Origin: Ignavibacteria bacterium
Lineage (GTDB): Bacteria; Bacteroidota; Ignavibacteria; Kapaibacteriales; UBA2268
Reading direction: 5' to 3'
Length of the DNA stretch: 64,000 bases
Assembly (NCBI GenBank): GCA_026417135.1
Contig: JAOADV010000003.1
Span: 152,288 to 216,287 of the forward strand
Shown here: positions 10,012-17,805 of the stretch, piece after piece
Layout of the letters: each line of letters opens with the position of its first letter
Position numbering within the stretch: the stretch's first letter is position 1
Translations under genes and position numbers: made by a program
Notes under the pieces: generated by a model
The model's input: only the letters and a program-made list of their open reading frames with translations
Database searches by the model: none
What the model was told of the DNA's origin: nothing

Positions 10012-10019
10012 CAAAATTA
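10012..10019 (-). promoter_or_regulatory. -7 box (TAATTTTG) for NUDIX-parA-parB
   Basis: Minus-strand TAATTTTG matches TAnnTTTG and would start transcription roughly 17 nt before the TTG start codon. No convincing -33 TTTG at the ideal spacing. Confidence 0.3.
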
Positions 10020-10155
10020 AACATAAAGCAAAAAATATGGTCGTAAGGATTTCGAAAAACCACAAAATAATTCTTTAACTTTGAAATTTAAATCATATTG
10101 TTTGGTAGATACCCAACAAACTGTATTCACTATAAGTTATAAATTGATAATTTGA

Positions 10156-10163
10156 TAATTTTG
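10156..10163 (+). promoter_or_regulatory. -7 box (TAATTTTG) and SD for proS
   Basis: TAATTTTG lies 21 nt before the proS ATG. A GGAG Shine-Dalgarno at 10173-10176 has 8-nt spacing to the ATG at 10185. No clear -33 element. Confidence 0.35.
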
Positions 10164-10184
10164 TAGTTTTATGGAGTTGAATTG

Positions 10185-11882
10185 ATGAGGTTAAGTCAGT
10201 ATTTCATTCCTACTTTAAAAGAATTTCCAGCCGAAGCAACGGTCATATCGCATCAACTTATGTTGCGTGCTGGTTTAATCCGACAAGTGTCTGCTGGTGT
10301 TTTTTCGTGGTTACCTTTAGGGTTTCGCGTCCTCAACAAAGTAATTAATATTTTGCGGGAGGAGATGAATGCAATTGGGGGACAGGAATTCCTCTTGCCA
10401 GCTTTAAATCCTACTGAAATTTGGGAGCAGACTGGGCGTGTAGAAGCGATGGGCGACGTGATGTTCCACATTAAAAACCGAGATGGATTAGTATTAGCAC
10501 CGACCCACGAAGAAATTATTACATTCCATGCACGACAACATATACAATCCTATAAAGACCTTCCGCAAATCTGGTATCAAATACAAACCAAGTTTCGTAA
10601 TGAACCTCGACCCAAATCTGGGGTTCTTCGTTGTCGGCAATTTATTATGAAAGATTCGTATTCTCTCGATACAAGCTGGGAAGGTCTCGACGAAAGCTAC
10701 AAAAAACATTTCGAAGCCTATAATAAAATTTTTTCACGATGCGGACTCAAATTCTTTGTTGTCGGTGCATCAAGCGGAGCTATGGGAGGTAGCAAATCCG
10801 AAGAGTTTATGATAGAATCTGATGCTGGAGAAGATGTATGTGCTATCGCACCAAGTGGTTACGCTGCTAATATTGAAATTGCAACTTCTTCTCTTCCACC
10901 CGTTGGAAGAAAACCAGCTTGTCCAGAAGTTGAAAAATTCCCTACACCTAATGCCAAAACAATCGATGATTTAATTGAACAATATGGCTTCGATGAAAAC
11001 TCTTTGGCAAAAACTGTTGTTTACATCGTTGAAAGCAAACCTATTTTAATATTAATGCGCGGTAACGACGAGCTCAACGAAACTAAACTACAAATGGCAC
11101 TTGGCACAAATAAGTTTCGTCCAGCAAACCCAGAGGAACTTTTCGAAATAACTGGAGCAAATACAGGTTCTATCGGACCAGTAAATTTAAAACAACCGAT
11201 AAAAATTATTGCCGATAAACTTCTCGAAGCTTCAAATTGCCTTGTTAGCGGGGCTAATCAAGATGGATATCATTTTAGAAACATAGACTTACTACGCGAT
11301 ACACAAATAGATGGATATTACGATTTACGAACCGTACGAGAAGGTGAACCTTGCCCATTAGCCAACACACCAATCAAAATAGTTAAAGCGATAGAACTTG
11401 GGCACATTTTCAAGCTTGGGACAAAATATTCCGAGGCAATTGGAGCAAAATTTCTCGATAAAGATGGCTTAGAAAAGCCAATTATTATGGGAAGCTACGG
11501 AATTGGCGTTGAAAGGATTATTGCAAGTTTCATCGAACAAAATCACGATGAATTTGGAATTATTTGGAAGAAACCGCTTGCACCTTTCGACATTCACTTG
11601 ATTGGGATAAACATTGCAAAATCTGATTTAGTTCGGCAAGCTTGCGAAGACATTTACAACAATTTGACACGCAAAAAACTCGAAGTACTTTACGACGACC
11701 GAGATGAAACTGCTGGGGTAAAATTTTACGATGCAGATTTAATTGGTATCCCAATACAGATTATCGTTGGAGAAAAAAACTTGCAATCAAATAGCGTCGA
11801 AATAAAATACCGAAAAGACGGACGAAGAACAATAATCTCTCTCGATGAATTAGAAAATACAATTTTGGAAAACTTGCTATAA
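10185..11882 (+). CDS. proS: Prolyl-tRNA synthetase (bacterial type)
   Basis: Class II aaRS charging tRNA-Pro. The 565-residue length and the large insertion between motifs 2 and 3 (about 230-390, the YbaK-like editing domain) fit the bacterial type. Motif 2 region is RNEPRPKSGVLRCRQFIMKD and motif 3 GSYGIGVERIIA; the C-terminal anticodon-binding domain follows (DIHLIGIN... LYDDRDETAGVKF). I use the ATG at 10185 (MRLSQYF) rather than the TTG one codon upstream, because of the GGAG spacing. Monocistronic; the tRNA downstream is on the opposite strand. Confidence 0.96.
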   Translation: MRLSQYFIPTLKEFPAEATVISHQLMLRAGLIRQVSAGVFSWLPLGFRVLNKVINILREEMNAIGGQEFLLPALNPTEIWEQTGRVEAMGDVMFHIKNRDGLVLAPTHEEIITFHARQHIQSYKDLPQIWYQIQTKFRNEPRPKSGVLRCRQFIMKDSYSLDTSWEGLDESYKKHFEAYNKIFSRCGLKFFVVGASSGAMGGSKSEEFMIESDAGEDVCAIAPSGYAANIEIATSSLPPVGRKPACPEVEKFPTPNAKTIDDLIEQYGFDENSLAKTVVYIVESKPILILMRGNDELNETKLQMALGTNKFRPANPEELFEITGANTGSIGPVNLKQPIKIIADKLLEASNCLVSGANQDGYHFRNIDLLRDTQIDGYYDLRTVREGEPCPLANTPIKIVKAIELGHIFKLGTKYSEAIGAKFLDKDGLEKPIIMGSYGIGVERIIASFIEQNHDEFGIIWKKPLAPFDIHLIGINIAKSDLVRQACEDIYNNLTRKKLEVLYDDRDETAGVKFYDADLIGIPIQIIVGEKNLQSNSVEIKYRKDGRRTIISLDELENTILENLL

Positions 11883-11891
11883 ATTTGCTTG

Positions 11892-11965
11892 TGGGCCCTG
11901 AGGGACTTGAACCCCCAACCTACGGATTATGAGTCCGCCGCTCTAACCAGTTGAGCTAAGGGCCC
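11892..11965 (-). tRNA. tRNA with CAU anticodon, probably tRNA-Ile2 (lysidine-modified)
   Basis: A 74-nt cloverleaf folds on the minus strand: acceptor GGGCCCT/AGGGCCC, D-arm GCTC/GAGC, anticodon arm GCGGA-CTCATAA-TCCGT (anticodon CAT), T-arm with TTCAAGT, discriminator A73. CCA is not encoded. CAU can be initiator Met, elongator Met or Ile2. The C4-G69 and C5-G68 pairs, described as positive determinants for E. coli TilS, and the close likeness to E. coli tRNA-Ile2 in the D and anticodon arms favour Ile2. Elongator Met is the main alternative. Confidence 0.9.
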
Positions 11966-11994
11966 ATTTTCAGAACATATAAAGAGCACTTACA

Positions 11995-12025
11995 CAAAAT
12001 TAATAATTTTTAACAAAAATGTCAA
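11995..12025 (-). promoter_or_regulatory. -33/-7 promoter for the CAU tRNA
   Basis: Minus strand: TTG (12025-12023), 20-nt spacer, TAATTTTG (12002-11995), 30 nt before the tRNA 5' end. Matches the Bacteroidetes-type promoter; it overlaps the last bases of the upstream gene. Confidence 0.42.
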
Positions 12026-12771
12026 TAATTAAAAAGACCAATAAATACACCAAAATTCAATAGAAAACCTTCGGGTTTGATACTAGATGGAACATTTTTG
12101 ATTTCAGAAACTCCATTAAGGCTCCATTTTGGCGAAAAAGAAAAGGAATATCCAGCGCCAAGCCTTAACATAAGAAATGGGGTCGCAGCAAATTCGATTT
12201 TTAAATTAGGCTCAAGGTACCAAAAACTTCCATTAATTAAATTCGAAGAAAATTTCTCTTGTTTCAAGTCGTCCCAAGAAATTTTACCTACTTTATAGGT
12301 CGATAAAGCTATACCAGACCAGCCAAAATTTAAGCCAGGCAAAACAGCAAAGGATTTGAAAGGTATAAAACCATAATCGATAGCAAAAGCAGTAGCCGTT
12401 AGTCCAAATTCAACTCCTTTTATAGTATCCCCAAATTTTTCTTCGCTTCTATTAGTCGAAGAAAGCCCCGAAAATCCAACTCTTAAATTTGGAATAATTC
12501 CAATTGCAGTGAATCCTTGTGCTCCCGACATAAAGGTTGGCGATTTGAACTCTTTCAAATTCCAAGCCTTGACCAACGAATTAACATCTTCTAATTTTAT
12601 AAACAATAGAGAGCCTATAAAACCTCCGCCGACCCCAAAATATTGTGGCTTTTCTGTTGGTATATTTGTTTCTTCAAATTGAATATTTCCCAAATTATCG
12701 TCTTCTTGTGCGTAAATATTTAGAGCAAATAAAAACAAAATAAAACAAGACCAAGCTAAGAATCGACCCAT
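12022..12771 (-). CDS. Predicted exported outer-membrane beta-barrel-like protein, unknown function
   Basis: Not assigned to a named family. I start it at the internal ATG (MGRFLAWSCF...), which has a GAGG Shine-Dalgarno 5 nt upstream and yields a signal peptide ending near NIYAQ; length 249. The mature part alternates Gly- and aromatic-rich strands (YFGVGGGFIGSLL, LRLGAGYSFSFSP, FLLNFGVFIGLFNY) and ends in an aromatic residue, as small outer-membrane barrels do. Divergent from cstA across 112 bp that hold an inverted repeat. Confidence 0.6.
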   Translation of the reverse strand: MGRFLAWSCFILFLFALNIYAQEDDNLGNIQFEETNIPTEKPQYFGVGGGFIGSLLFIKLEDVNSLVKAWNLKEFKSPTFMSGAQGFTAIGIIPNLRVGFSGLSSTNRSEEKFGDTIKGVEFGLTATAFAIDYGFIPFKSFAVLPGLNFGWSGIALSTYKVGKISWDDLKQEKFSSNLINGSFWYLEPNLKIEFAATPFLMLRLGAGYSFSFSPKWSLNGVSEIKNVPSSIKPEGFLLNFGVFIGLFNY

Positions 12772-12789
12772 AACAACCTCTGAAAAAAA

Positions 12790-12797
12790 CAAAAATA
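12790..12797 (-). promoter_or_regulatory. -7 box (TATTTTTG) for the outer-membrane-like gene
   Basis: Minus-strand TATTTTTG fits TAnnTTTG, 19 nt upstream of the ATG at 12771. A TTG lies somewhat too far upstream (about 23 nt). Confidence 0.33.
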
Positions 12798-12813
12798 AGT
12801 TATTTTCTTTAAC

Positions 12814-12842
12814 CACGAGGCAAGTAAAGTTTCTCGTGAAAA
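12814..12842. promoter_or_regulatory. Inverted repeat between divergent genes; weak parS-like core
   Basis: CACGAG at 12814-12819 and CTCGTG at 12833-12838 form inverted half-sites 13 nt apart in the cstA upstream region. The right half sits in GTTTCTCGTGAAAA (12829-12842), which matches the parS core GTTTCACGTGAAAC at 12 of 14 positions. It could be an operator, a degenerate parS, or chance. Confidence 0.25.
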
Positions 12843-12883
12843 ATTTTTAAATTAGCATTTGCAAAATTTTTCCGAGATTTTGA

Positions 12884-14536
12884 ATGGACACTCTTTTTCT
12901 AATAATTTTTGGCATAGTATGGTTTGTTTTTGCGTATTTTTGGTATGGTAACATAATCAAAAATAAGGTCCTGCGTTCCACAAACCAGAATCTAACTCCA
13001 TCACACACATTATTCGACAACAAAGACTATGTCCCTACAAAACCAATAGTGCTTTTTGGTCACCATTTTTCGACTATTGCTGGGGCAGGACCAATTATCG
13101 GACCTATCTTGGCTTATTCTTACTTTGGCTGGCTACCGGCATTGCTTTGGATTTTGCTTGGTTCAGTTTTTATCGGGGCAGTACACGACTATACAAGCCT
13201 AATCACTTCCGTCCGCAACAAAGGATATTCAATAGTTAATATCGCTGGAAAAGTAGTATCTTCGCGAGCGAGTATCCTTTTTTCAATTTTTGTTTTTCTA
13301 ACCCTAATCCTTGTCGAAGCTGTTTTTGCTGACCTTACCGCTAAAACTTTGCTCCAACAGCCTGAAATCGCAATACCTACTTTCGGCTTAATCCCAATCG
13401 CTATCTTTTTTGCTTTACTACAAAATCGACTGAAGCTTAATGTTTATCTCGCAACTTTAATTTCATTAGCTTTGCTTGGAATACTAATACAAGTAGGCGA
13501 GATTATACCCATCCGAGCAAACTACGATTTTTGGCTGACTATTATTCTTATCTACTGCTTTGCTGCATCCACTCTTCCAGTTTGGCTTTTGCTTCAACCT
13601 CGAGATTACATTTCAATGTATATTTTAGTAATTGGCATAACATTGGGCTACCTCGGAATTATTTTTTTAAATCCCAAAATCCAAGGACCAAGCTACATTG
13701 GGTTCATCCACGAGCAAGGACCGCTTTTCCCAATGCTATTTATCACAATCGCTTGTGGGGCAATCTCTGGCTTTCACTCTTTGATAGCAAGTGGAACATC
13801 TGCAAAACAGCTTGATAAAGAAAGTCACGGGAAATTCATTGCTTTCGGAAGTATGTTGACCGAAGGGGCACTCGCTTTCCTCGTTATTATGATGGTCATT
13901 AGCGTTTTACCTTTTAATGGCGACCCCAATAATTCATTTCTTGGAATACTCACTAACAAAAATGCCCAAATTGTCTTTGGAACCGCACTTGGTCTTACTA
14001 TTCAATCGCTTGGTATCCCAGCAACATTCGGAATATCTTTTGGAATATTGATGCTAAATGCTTTTATCCTAACTTCGCTCGATTCCAGTACAAGACTTTC
14101 GAGATATATTGTCCAAGAAACACTTGGCTTCCAATTTGGAGGCATTTTTAAAAACAAATACTTTTCGACTGCTATTGTCGTGATTTTAGTCTTTTTGGTT
14201 TGTAAAAGTGGAGGATATGCAAAAATCTGGTCTGTCTTTGGTTCTGCTAATCAATTAATAGGAACGCTCGCCCTCTTTGTTGTAACCAATTATCTTCTTG
14301 GCGTTAAAGCCCCAAAATGGTATACTCTTTTACCAGCATTTTTTATGCTCGTAGTAACAGAGGTAGCTTTGATATATCAATTAATATATTTATATCTTCC
14401 AAAATTCGACATTCTGTTGGTTTTAATATCATCTTCTCTAATTATTTTAGGTTTAATTGTGGCACTCGAAGCTATTTCAAAAGTCCTTACCAACAAAGTC
14501 CCCTTTGTTCAAATTCAAGAAAGTACGGAGCCATAA
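12884..14536 (+). CDS. cstA: Carbon starvation protein CstA, peptide/pyruvate-type transporter
   Basis: Polytopic inner-membrane transporter linked in other bacteria to peptide or pyruvate uptake. The 550-residue sequence has roughly 14-16 hydrophobic segments. The family signatures are present: NKDYVPTKPIVLFGHHFSTIAGAGPIIGP (about 46-74), GAVHDYTSL, and SGFHSLIASGTSAKQL (about 298-313). The shortened C-terminus is common in the compact CstA forms. ATG start; it lies 3 nt before hpnE and is probably the first gene of cstA-hpnE-pgsA. Confidence 0.93.
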   Translation: MDTLFLIIFGIVWFVFAYFWYGNIIKNKVLRSTNQNLTPSHTLFDNKDYVPTKPIVLFGHHFSTIAGAGPIIGPILAYSYFGWLPALLWILLGSVFIGAVHDYTSLITSVRNKGYSIVNIAGKVVSSRASILFSIFVFLTLILVEAVFADLTAKTLLQQPEIAIPTFGLIPIAIFFALLQNRLKLNVYLATLISLALLGILIQVGEIIPIRANYDFWLTIILIYCFAASTLPVWLLLQPRDYISMYILVIGITLGYLGIIFLNPKIQGPSYIGFIHEQGPLFPMLFITIACGAISGFHSLIASGTSAKQLDKESHGKFIAFGSMLTEGALAFLVIMMVISVLPFNGDPNNSFLGILTNKNAQIVFGTALGLTIQSLGIPATFGISFGILMLNAFILTSLDSSTRLSRYIVQETLGFQFGGIFKNKYFSTAIVVILVFLVCKSGGYAKIWSVFGSANQLIGTLALFVVTNYLLGVKAPKWYTLLPAFFMLVVTEVALIYQLIYLYLPKFDILLVLISSSLIILGLIVALEAISKVLTNKVPFVQIQESTEP

Positions 14537-14539
14537 AAA

Positions 14540-15877
14540 ATGCTAAATAACGAAGTTGCCATTGTTGGCTGTGGTGTTTCGGGAATTTCTGCATCAATTC
14601 ATCTCAGTCGAAGCAATATTCCTCATACAATTTTTGAAAGACGAAATTTTATTGGTGGAAGAATTTTCTCTTTCTTCGATGAAAAATTTTCATATCACCT
14701 GGACAATGGCCAACACATATTTTCGAGCGCCTACAAAAACTTTTTCGAAATACTTACAGAACTTAACACGATAGAATACTTGGACTATCAAAAAAAGTTT
14801 TATGTTCCTTTCATTCAAAATAACTCAAAAAAATTTTATCTTAAATCAAGTTTCAATAATTCTAAGTTTGGTTTACTTTTTGGCATTTTAGTTTTTAACC
14901 TACTCACATTGAAAAACCGGGTAGAGTTAATTAAATTTTTTCATAAGTTTTCCAGAAACCATTTGAAAAACAACTATCCAGTGGCTCTCGATTTTCTGGT
15001 AAAAAATGAGCAAAGCCCAAATCTAATTAAGTACTTCTGGGAACCATTTTGCACTGCGGTCTTCAACAGTTCACTTTCGGAAATACCCACTTCATTATTA
15101 ACCAACGTTATTAGATTGACATTTCTAAACGATAAGAATAAGCTTGGCTTTGTTTTTTCCAAGGTGCCTCTTTCCCAACTTACCAAAAGCTTCCTAAGTT
15201 ATATTAACACAAAATCAATAGTTGATATTCGATTGGGAACCTCAATTACAAAAATTAAGGAAAATAATAAATCATTTATTCTATATGACCAGTCCGGTCA
15301 AGCATATGAATTCAGAAACATCATTTTTTGCATACCACCAAACTTCTTATCTTCTTTAATTTTAGAGGAATGGAAAAATTTCGAATATTTCAATTTCTTC
15401 AATAAAATAAAATTTAATCCAATCGTTTCTATTTACGCTTCTTTTAACTATGAGTTTTGTAAAGAAAAGTTTGCACATCTTGTTGGTTCACCAATCCATT
15501 GGGTATTTAACAAAACCAGAATAGAAAACATCCAAAATTCATCGTATTTATACTCCTTCACATCGAGCAATTCAACAGAATTAATGAACCAAAATAATTT
15601 GCACATTAATGAGATATTGTTAGAAACCATTAATCAATACTTCAAACCTAAACTCAAATTGAACCCTATAAATATTAAAATAATAAAAGACAAGTTTGCT
15701 ACCATTTCTATTTCTCCTGAATTCGAAAAAGTTCGGCCATCCCAGCTATCTCCAATCGAAGGAATTTACATTGCTGGGGATTGGACTAAAACCGAGCTAC
15801 CAGCAACCTTAGAAAGTGCAAGTCTAAGCGGTAAACTTGCTGCCAATTTTTTGTTAAATAAACTAAAGAAAATATGA
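14540..15877 (+). CDS. hpnE: HpnE-like FAD-dependent hydroxysqualene dehydroxylase / amine-oxidase family protein
   Basis: In hopanoid-making bacteria HpnE reduces hydroxysqualene to squalene. Residues 7-20 (VAIVGCGVSGISAS) are the FAD-binding GxGxxG loop, followed by FERRNFIGGRIFSF and HLDNGQHIF. The C-terminal IAGDWTKTELPATLESASLSGK is the FAD-closing motif typical of HpnE and carotenoid desaturases. Length 445 fits. No HpnC/HpnD squalene synthase is nearby, so a carotenoid or other isoprenoid desaturase role remains possible. Stop overlaps the pgsA start by 4 nt. Confidence 0.75.
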   Translation: MLNNEVAIVGCGVSGISASIHLSRSNIPHTIFERRNFIGGRIFSFFDEKFSYHLDNGQHIFSSAYKNFFEILTELNTIEYLDYQKKFYVPFIQNNSKKFYLKSSFNNSKFGLLFGILVFNLLTLKNRVELIKFFHKFSRNHLKNNYPVALDFLVKNEQSPNLIKYFWEPFCTAVFNSSLSEIPTSLLTNVIRLTFLNDKNKLGFVFSKVPLSQLTKSFLSYINTKSIVDIRLGTSITKIKENNKSFILYDQSGQAYEFRNIIFCIPPNFLSSLILEEWKNFEYFNFFNKIKFNPIVSIYASFNYEFCKEKFAHLVGSPIHWVFNKTRIENIQNSSYLYSFTSSNSTELMNQNNLHINEILLETINQYFKPKLKLNPINIKIIKDKFATISISPEFEKVRPSQLSPIEGIYIAGDWTKTELPATLESASLSGKLAANFLLNKLKKI

Positions 15878-16398
15878 CATTACCGAATATTTTGAGCTTT
15901 ATCCGTTTACTTCTGGTTGCACCAGTTTTTTTTCTCCTTTTGTCCAAACATAAAATATTAGCAGTAGTCTTAATTTTCATTGCCTGGATAACCGACCTTC
16001 TCGATGGCTATTTCGCCCGCAAATTTAACTTAAGTTCAAACTTGGGAAAAACATTAGACCCACTTGCCGATAAACTATTAGTTTTAGCTATCGCCGTTGC
16101 CCTATTGGTTTCGAAGATAATTTCTTTGGAAACTATGTTAGTGGTGATTTCCCGAGACTTTATTATCTTGCTTGCTGGTTTATACACTTCTATTAAATAC
16201 AAACACATACTTCAATCAAATTATGTAGGGAAGATATCGGCTTTCCTTATAGCAACAATTCTGGTTGTTCTGTTGGTTTTCGAAAATAACCCTTACAAAA
16301 ATCTTTTTGAAATTCTAATTATTATTATTGCTTTGGTTTCTTTATTCTTATATTCATTCTATTTTCTCGAAACGCTAAAAAAACTACAAAATCAGTAA
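15874..16398 (+). CDS. pgsA: CDP-diacylglycerol--glycerol-3-phosphate 3-phosphatidyltransferase
   Basis: Makes phosphatidylglycerophosphate, committing CDP-DAG to phosphatidylglycerol. The CDP-alcohol phosphotransferase signature DGx2ARx8Gx3Dx3D is intact: DGYFARKFNLSSNLGKTLDPLAD (about residues 44-66). Several hydrophobic segments fit an integral membrane enzyme, and 174 residues is a usual size. ATG overlaps the hpnE stop (ATGA), so it is translationally coupled. A related CDP-alcohol transferase with a different acceptor cannot be excluded by motif alone. Confidence 0.88.
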   Translation: MTLPNILSFIRLLLVAPVFFLLLSKHKILAVVLIFIAWITDLLDGYFARKFNLSSNLGKTLDPLADKLLVLAIAVALLVSKIISLETMLVVISRDFIILLAGLYTSIKYKHILQSNYVGKISAFLIATILVVLLVFENNPYKNLFEILIIIIALVSLFLYSFYFLETLKKLQNQ

Positions 16399-16421
16399 TT
16401 TTGTTTTTTATTCTTTTTATT

Positions 16422-17414
16422 ATGGGAATATTCGACAAGTTTAAAGAGAAGTTATCTGGCTTCTTTGCAACTTCCCCCGAAAATGTAACAGTTGAAAAAG
16501 TCAAATCTGGACTTAGCAAAACCCGAACGAATATTTTCGAAAAAATTAAAAAAGCCATTGGTTTCGGAAGAAAGATAGATGATAATTTGCTCTATGAAAT
16601 CGAAGAAATTCTTATTACATCAGATATTGGAGTCGAGGCAACAGACCAAATCATCCAATCTCTTCAACGAGCTGCAAAAAGCAAGGATATTTTTTCTTCC
16701 GAAGATGTTTTCGAGCTTCTTAAATTGGAAATAATATCTCTTTTGGAAAAATCTGCTCAATCTATTAATTCAAATCCATTTCAAATTGACGAAAACAACA
16801 AACCTCATACTATTTTAGTTGTAGGTGTCAATGGAGTTGGTAAAACAACCACCATAGGCAAATTAGCATACAATTTTAAGAAACTAAACAAAACAGTGTT
16901 AATTGGTGCAGCCGATACGTTTCGCGCAGCAGCAAACGAACAACTTGAAATTTGGGCCGAACGCGCTGGAGTTCCACTTATCCAACAACGACAAGGCGCC
17001 GACCCCGCCGCTGTAGCTTACGACACCCTTCACTCGGCAATTTCAAGAAAAATCGATATTGTAATACTCGACACAGCTGGACGATTGCACAACAAAGCAA
17101 ACCTAATGGCTGAACTTGCAAAAATTGACCGCGTCTTGAAAAAACTTAAACCAAATGCCCCAGACGAAGTACTCTTAGTTTTAGACGCAACTACTGGACA
17201 AAATGCAATTCAACAGGCTCGCGAATTTACAAAAGTTACTCCTATTACTGGACTTGTTCTTACCAAGCTTGATGGAACTGCAAAAGGTGGCGTTATTATT
17301 CCCATTGCAATGGAATTTAAAATACCAGTTAAGTTTATTGGCGTCGGAGAAAAAATCGACGATTTACAACCATTTAATCCAGTTCTCTTTGTGGAAGCAT
17401 TGTTCGAAAATTAA
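16422..17414 (+). CDS. ftsY: Signal recognition particle receptor FtsY
   Basis: SRP-type GTPase that docks ribosome-SRP complexes at the membrane. I use the ATG giving MGIFDKFKEKL rather than the track's TTG, so the protein is 330 residues and begins with a short amphipathic helix. There is no long acidic A domain; the NG domain follows directly. G1 is VVGVNGVGKTTTIGKLA, then DTFRAAANEQL, DTAGRLH (G3) and TKLDGTAKGG (G4). A hairpin-rich spacer follows. Confidence 0.96.
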   Translation: MGIFDKFKEKLSGFFATSPENVTVEKVKSGLSKTRTNIFEKIKKAIGFGRKIDDNLLYEIEEILITSDIGVEATDQIIQSLQRAAKSKDIFSSEDVFELLKLEIISLLEKSAQSINSNPFQIDENNKPHTILVVGVNGVGKTTTIGKLAYNFKKLNKTVLIGAADTFRAAANEQLEIWAERAGVPLIQQRQGADPAAVAYDTLHSAISRKIDIVILDTAGRLHNKANLMAELAKIDRVLKKLKPNAPDEVLLVLDATTGQNAIQQAREFTKVTPITGLVLTKLDGTAKGGVIIPIAMEFKIPVKFIGVGEKIDDLQPFNPVLFVEALFEN

Positions 17415-17805
17415 TCCTTCTACAATAAATATTATTTAGTCATTCCTACCTCTAAGCAAAGATTTGTGATTCTATACTTTTTTGGGGAATTGCCCCTTAA
17501 CCTCGAGGCAAGTATCATTTCATTATTCAGAACTAATCTTAGATTATGAACAAGACCAGACAAAAAGTTTATTCAAAAAAACAAAATTGGCTTTGCATTA
17601 GTCAAATTCGAAATTTAAAAATAGAGTTCCAATCAAGTTTTCAAAAAAATCATTCCAAATATATCACTACAATAAAAGGAACAAAAGCTTCCAGCTTTTG
17701 GAATGAACTTTGAACAGGCAAGATGCCCGTTCTACTATTAGTTCCATAAATTAAGAGTATTCGGAAAGACTAATCAAAACAACAAGTTAGTCTTTTATAA
17801 TTAAA
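17415..17805. other. 391-nt spacer with three short hairpins; no gene seen
   Basis: I see no convincing ORF. Three inverted repeats stand out: GGGG-AATTG-CCCC (17484-17496), CAAAAGCT-TCC-AGCTTTTG (17682-17700) and GAACaGGC-AAGAT-GCCcGTTC (17712-17732). An 18-nt stretch at 17497-17514 also matches 17 of 18 bases of 12809-12826. The look is of degraded palindromic intergenic repeats, or of hairpins ending transcription between ftsY and the convergent kinase gene. Confidence 0.5.
17682..17732. repeat. Paired palindromic hairpins between ftsY and the kinase gene
   Basis: An 8-bp stem with a 3-nt loop (17682-17700) is followed 11 nt later by a second stem with one A/C mismatch (17712-17732). Neither is followed by a strong T-tract on either strand, so a palindromic repeat is as likely as a bidirectional terminator. 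Confidence 0.4.

Noticed and set aside
16401-16421. TTG start of FtsY
   Set aside because: The ATG seven codons later matches the conserved short amphipathic N-terminus.
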